A stretch of 20,037 nucleotides of DNA, taken from assembly GCA_013115135.1 (NCBI GenBank), contig JABANP010000738.1, positions 1 to 20,037 on the forward strand, read 5' to 3'. The notes under the pieces are model-generated. The model ran no database searches and was not told the DNA's origin. It worked only from the letters and a program-made list of their open reading frames with translations. The position numbers and the translations under genes are program-made. Positions 16,300-20,037 of the stretch are shown here, piece after piece; the first letter of the stretch is position 1, and every line of letters begins with the position of its first letter. Source of the DNA: Perkinsus olseni. Its lineage: Eukaryota > Perkinsozoa > Perkinsida > Perkinsidae.

Positions 16300-16927
16300 A
16301 TTTGGTACTGGAAGCACTGGCACTGTTCGCTGGTGGCTTGAAGTCTGCGGCATCTGCTGTATGACGGAAAAATGCAGCGATCACCGAACTTACATGTCCC
16401 ATTAGCTAAGTAGAAACGACAAGGAAATTTCTTTGTGGCAGGAACTTGCTGTCCCCTTGCTATCTTGAGATTTTTTCGAGCGCACTAGAGTCTTTCCCGT
16501 CAGTGGAAACGGGTGGGGGAGCACGAGGGGGAGCACTGCGAGCCAGAATAGCAGCTCGTACAGCCTCGTAGGACTTTTCCCCAGAAGCAACCATGTCGAA
16601 GACCATTTGCTTAAGATGAAAAGAGTGTAGACTCGACCCTAATTGCGCGATTAGAATTTGTGCGGGAATTTCAAAACCCAAAGTACTAAGCTGATGAGTC
16701 ATATCGTCAAATTTCTTAACATGTTGGTAAATGTCACCGCTTTCTTGCTGGCGAAACTTAGTCCAACGGGTATAGAGGTTTCCGAGATCAAAAGGACGAC
16801 GTTGAGTTAGTTGCAAGTAGTCCCAGATCTTAGTGGGCGAACGGTCAGGGACTTCCCTTTTGACCGTTACCCATAAGTTAGAATCAATGAGATATTTCAG
16901 AGTATGATATTCATACGGTAAGTGCAC
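16300..16927 (-). pseudogene. Middle gag segment in inverted orientation, with a CCCH zinc finger
   Basis: Minus-strand frame from 16927: YHTLKYLIDSNLWVTVK, then IWDYLQLTQRRPFDLGNLY, FRQQESGDIYQHVKKFDDM and LSTLGFEIPAQILIAQLGSS, characteristic of UBN2/copia-type gag. It stops at 16460. In a shifted frame the sequence goes on to PCRFYLANGTCKFGDRC (16421 to 16374), a CX8CX5C that is completed by a His (16361-16363) only after a further 1-nt shift. This is a CCCH zinc finger rather than the usual CCHC knuckle. A Ser/Pro/Ala-rich linker follows (down to about 16260). Lying inverted between the plus-strand gag start and the plus-strand pol, it is probably an internal inversion or a fragment of a related copy. 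Confidence 0.66.
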
Positions 16928-19900
16928 CAGTCAAAATCATGCCTTTCAGCAGATAATGTCAATGAGCCCCAACCGCCGGCTCTATCCTACCTCAAGACTT
17001 CTGCTGGCTTCTTCGCCCAAATTGATGGGGGCAGTCAGTACTCTCTCCTAGCACGCAGTGCTGCTGAACGCCTGTCGAGTGACTATCCACTTCTCACTCT
17101 ACCACACCCTTTAACCTTCGAGGCTGTTAATGGCACTACCTTCACCAGCGACACAGCTGTCGTACTCAATGTTCTCGGTGTTCCTATCAGATTCATCATT
17201 GTCGATCGTCTTCCTCAGAGCATCTCCGCCCTTGTAGGCGTTGACCTGGTTAATGATTTGGTCATTGATTATGTTCATAAAACAGCTCAGCATTTGGGCA
17301 CCGGCCAAAAGCTTCCTTTATATCGGCCTCACGACTCTCCTACGTGTGGTCCCTCTGGCACTCCTCTGGTAGGCACTCTCGCTTCTCAGCCAAACTCATT
17401 CTCTCTCGACGGCACCTTCCCCGATGAAAAGCAAGATTCTCCTCCTGAATACATCTTACAGGAGGCATCACCCACTTCTCCGGATCTCCCTTGGAGTCCA
17501 GAATACAATATGCGCATCATAAAGGATTATGGTTGGCTGAAAATCGGCCTGATGCCTACGCCAGTGGATGCATGTCTCGCTCCTTCAGCGCAATATGTCT
17601 TCTGCGCTGAGGTCAGTCAGCAGGTTCTAGATGATGCCTTCAACCAGAAACAGGTAGATGTAAAGGTTCACAAGCAGTATCTTCTTGCAGATAAATCGGT
17701 ACAAACTGACTGTGACGCACTAGTGAGTCAGTTCGTCGCTAATGGCAAAATGATCGAAGTAACGCCTGCAGCTCTGTCTCACTATCCTATGTGCACTCGG
17801 ACAACCTATTATCCCATAACGAGTCCTAGGACTCGGCCTATCTTTCCTTGTTTAGGAATTAATCGCTTACTGGAGAGATACGGTAAGTTGATTTTTAAGC
17901 AATTGAAGATAGAGTATGTGTACCACCTTCTGCGTGTCGCCCACTCTGTGGTCAGCCTAGATGTGAGCGATGCGTTTATGTCCTTGCATAGCGGTCCGCG
18001 GCTATCGCGACTGCTCACTGTCAAAACTCCTTCGGGCAAGCTCTACTCGGCCCAACGATGCATATATGGGCTGAGCCTATCGCCTTGTGTGCTCGAGGCT
18101 TCGTTACAATTTATCCTCGCAACACACGCTGATTCTATTTTCCCCATCTCTCAGACGACCTCCATCCCTACAGCTCCTACCACCTCTCATGTCCTTCCTC
18201 CAGATCCTATTGACCTTCTTTCAGGTTACAACACGACACTTTTAGGTACTCGCAAAACTTACATCTCTTCTTACATGGACGACATCACCCTATACCTTGG
18301 TCAAGATCTTGAGGGGCACGAGCAACTCATCATCGACAGGTTATCCGACCTTGTCACTCAGTATGGGTTACAGCTGAAGCCAGCAAAGATTAAGATCATC
18401 CGCAATGAAGATAAAGTTGAAACGTTGGGTCTCACCATTTCCGGACGCGGTCAATATCTCTCACTCCGCCAGACAAAATGGGATGCTGTCATCGACTACA
18501 CATGGTCGACTGTTCCCACCTTTCGCGAGGCTCTCTCCTTCCTAGGCCGAATTACCACAACCTTCGAGGACTTACTCCCACCGCATGTCGCTCCCACTAA
18601 ACATTTACTACAGAGTCTCGTGAGCAACTACCGCGAGGACTTATGTCGAACTCAACACTTGGATCGAAATAAGAAGAAGACTTGGGATCTGCCTCTACCG
18701 CGGGATATTCACTCCCTTCTAGGAGACTTTCATCAGTACTTGCGTTCTTGCTCACTTCCCCTTGTTCCCCGTCTACTCCCTATTGGCACATCCCCACTGG
18801 AATTGCATGTTGATGCGTCTCAGTACATGCTCGGCATCAAGCTAGTTAAGGGCGATGATTACTCTACTTACTACTTCGCTCGTCAAATCTTACTCAAAAG
18901 CCCTAAGCATAAATCTATACATATCAGTGTTAAAGAAGTTATGAGTGTTCTTTATGGTTCATGTCTACTCCGCACTTTTGAACATTACTCAGGTACCAGC
19001 CTACTTTGCCATGTCCTCATTCGTTGCGACAATGTGACCTGCAACAAAATAGTTCGCACTCATCGTGTTAAAAGCAATCCTCTACAGCAGAACTACTACT
19101 TAGCTTTGTTGAATCATCTTCAGCTCTTAGGCCCTCTAGAAATCAAGTATATTCCTACCGAGTCTAACGCTGCTGATATTCTTACTCGCTTTCCTTTACT
19201 GGATACTCTTCTAGCACTGTACTGGAAGTCTTCAGCGGATGCACCTGAGGATCATGATGATGACGCTCTTCTCGCCATGATGGCTAAACGCCACGCCGAC
19301 GATGATCACCAGACCATTGGCAACAGAGTGAAACTTCGACGCCGTGAACAACGTGCAGCACAAACTACTGTTGAGTCCTCTTCATCATCGACGAGCTCTT
19401 CTTCGTCCTCTGCCACATCTCCCGCATCAGCCGCACCTCACGTTACCACTGAGCCTACTGTCGAGCTCCAGGACAAGCGCCACCTCTCCGATCCATCATC
19501 ACCGTCATTCCCGTCTCAGCCACTTCAGCAAGTAGACTTTCCTACATCGCCTTCCAGTGACGAACATCCTCAACAAGCTTCTACCCCTGGTACGTCTACC
19601 TCGTCTGGTCATGACCCACGACCACAAGCAGCTTTTTCGGAATTCCCTGGTCATGAACCACGACAACAAGCATCTACTCCTCGTACTACACTACATTCTA
19701 ATCTCTACGACAAACTCTACATCAAGAAGAAGATAGACTCTTATTTGCAACATCTTACACCTGATTCTGCTGGCCACTACGTCACTGATGATCATCCGAA
19801 GTTAAACAAGCTTCTCATCTTGTATTATCATCTCCTGGGTCACGATGGTCAATTCGGCACCACCATGAAACTCGATCATTTCCAGTGGGCTACTAAAAGT

Positions 19901-20037
19901 CAAGATATCAAAGCTGTTGTTCCGACTTGCCATTACTGTCAAATACACAAAGTCCAGCCACATGACAACAAACTACTCGACGAGCTTGAAGTTCCACGGT
20001 TACCGCCAGCTCCTTTCACTCATGTTAGTATGGATAC
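16922..20037 (+). CDS. Pol polyprotein: protease, RT, RNase H, linker, integrase N-terminus (open at both ends)
   Basis: One frame of about 1038 codons without a stop, from just after the TAA at 16919-16921 to the window end. Residues count from 16922. Protease: AQIDGGSQYSLLARS, Asp at about 35, then ALVGVDLVNDLVID. RT: RPIFPCLGINR, VVSLDVSDAFMSL (first catalytic Asp), CIYGLSLSPCVLEA, and SYMDDITLYLG at about 450-460. RNase H: LHVDAS (Asp about 631), VKEVMSVLYG, IRCDNVTC and SNAADILTRF, all four acidic residues present. Then comes a Ser/Pro/Gln-rich linker of about 150 residues, then the integrase zinc domain H970, H974, C1003, C1006 and the start of the core (FTHVSMD). The order PR-RT-RH-IN excludes Ty1/copia pol. 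Gypsy or BEL is possible; I cannot choose. No in-frame ATG is near the start, so expression with gag is implied. Confidence 0.88.
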   Translation, partial: MHQSKSCLSADNVNEPQPPALSYLKTSAGFFAQIDGGSQYSLLARSAAERLSSDYPLLTLPHPLTFEAVNGTTFTSDTAVVLNVLGVPIRFIIVDRLPQSISALVGVDLVNDLVIDYVHKTAQHLGTGQKLPLYRPHDSPTCGPSGTPLVGTLASQPNSFSLDGTFPDEKQDSPPEYILQEASPTSPDLPWSPEYNMRIIKDYGWLKIGLMPTPVDACLAPSAQYVFCAEVSQQVLDDAFNQKQVDVKVHKQYLLADKSVQTDCDALVSQFVANGKMIEVTPAALSHYPMCTRTTYYPITSPRTRPIFPCLGINRLLERYGKLIFKQLKIEYVYHLLRVAHSVVSLDVSDAFMSLHSGPRLSRLLTVKTPSGKLYSAQRCIYGLSLSPCVLEASLQFILATHADSIFPISQTTSIPTAPTTSHVLPPDPIDLLSGYNTTLLGTRKTYISSYMDDITLYLGQDLEGHEQLIIDRLSDLVTQYGLQLKPAKIKIIRNEDKVETLGLTISGRGQYLSLRQTKWDAVIDYTWSTVPTFREALSFLGRITTTFEDLLPPHVAPTKHLLQSLVSNYREDLCRTQHLDRNKKKTWDLPLPRDIHSLLGDFHQYLRSCSLPLVPRLLPIGTSPLELHVDASQYMLGIKLVKGDDYSTYYFARQILLKSPKHKSIHISVKEVMSVLYGSCLLRTFEHYSGTSLLCHVLIRCDNVTCNKIVRTHRVKSNPLQQNYYLALLNHLQLLGPLEIKYIPTESNAADILTRFPLLDTLLALYWKSSADAPEDHDDDALLAMMAKRHADDDHQTIGNRVKLRRREQRAAQTTVESSSSSTSSSSSSATSPASAAPHVTTEPTVELQDKRHLSDPSSPSFPSQPLQQVDFPTSPSSDEHPQQASTPGTSTSSGHDPRPQAAFSEFPGHEPRQQASTPRTTLHSNLYDKLYIKKKIDSYLQHLTPDSAGHYVTDDHPKLNKLLILYYHLLGHDGQFGTTMKLDHFQWATKSQDIKAVVPTCHYCQIHKVQPHDNKLLDELEVPRLPPAPFTHVSMD

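Overview
The window looks like a gene-poor, transposon-saturated stretch of a protist-type eukaryotic nuclear genome. Everything recognisable is LTR-retrotransposon protein (gag, protease, reverse transcriptase, RNase H, integrase), mostly broken by frameshifts, stops and rearrangement. No host gene, rRNA or bacterial operon is visible. The proteins remind me of Perkinsus-like alveolate retroelements, but that is an impression, not something the sequence proves.

Layout: (1) 3-383 is the integrase C-terminus of an element running off the left edge. (2) 852-1117 is an array of 15-bp repeats built on a GTAC core. (3) A composite unit then occurs twice in the same order and orientation. Unit A has block 1 (1332-4100: plus-strand integrase tail and about 2.2 kb of non-coding sequence), a minus-strand gag-protease-RT element (about 7280 down to 4047) and a tail (7747-7902). 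Unit B has block 1 at 8079-10667, gag-protease at 13587-15352 and the tail at 15568-15722. Between the shared blocks each unit holds different material. B carries a plus-strand RNase H-integrase relic (11353-12722) and a second minus-strand gag relic (about 12820-13466). (4) At the right, 15847-20037 is the best preserved element: an N-terminal gag, a middle gag piece that reads on the opposite strand, then one uninterrupted frame of about 1038 codons for protease-RT-RNase H-linker-integrase, open at the window end.

The most interesting object is 4651-6170. It sits inside the protease gene of the unit A retroelement and splits it into two halves. Its two ends are long inverted arms, each made of about 16 tandem 15-bp units (GTACAGT on the left, ACTGTAC on the right). 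It is flanked by GTAC on both sides, and removing it together with one GTAC rejoins the protease reading frame exactly. The interior has no transposase but holds a tRNA-like segment and a dense cluster of short perfect hairpins. It looks like a non-autonomous foldback-type transposon. Related 15-bp arrays at 852-1117, 7817-7865 and 15639-15687 look like single arms of the same family.

A second theme is fine-scale change between the two duplicated units: deletions at 3-7 nt direct repeats, and small palindromes present in one copy and absent from the other.
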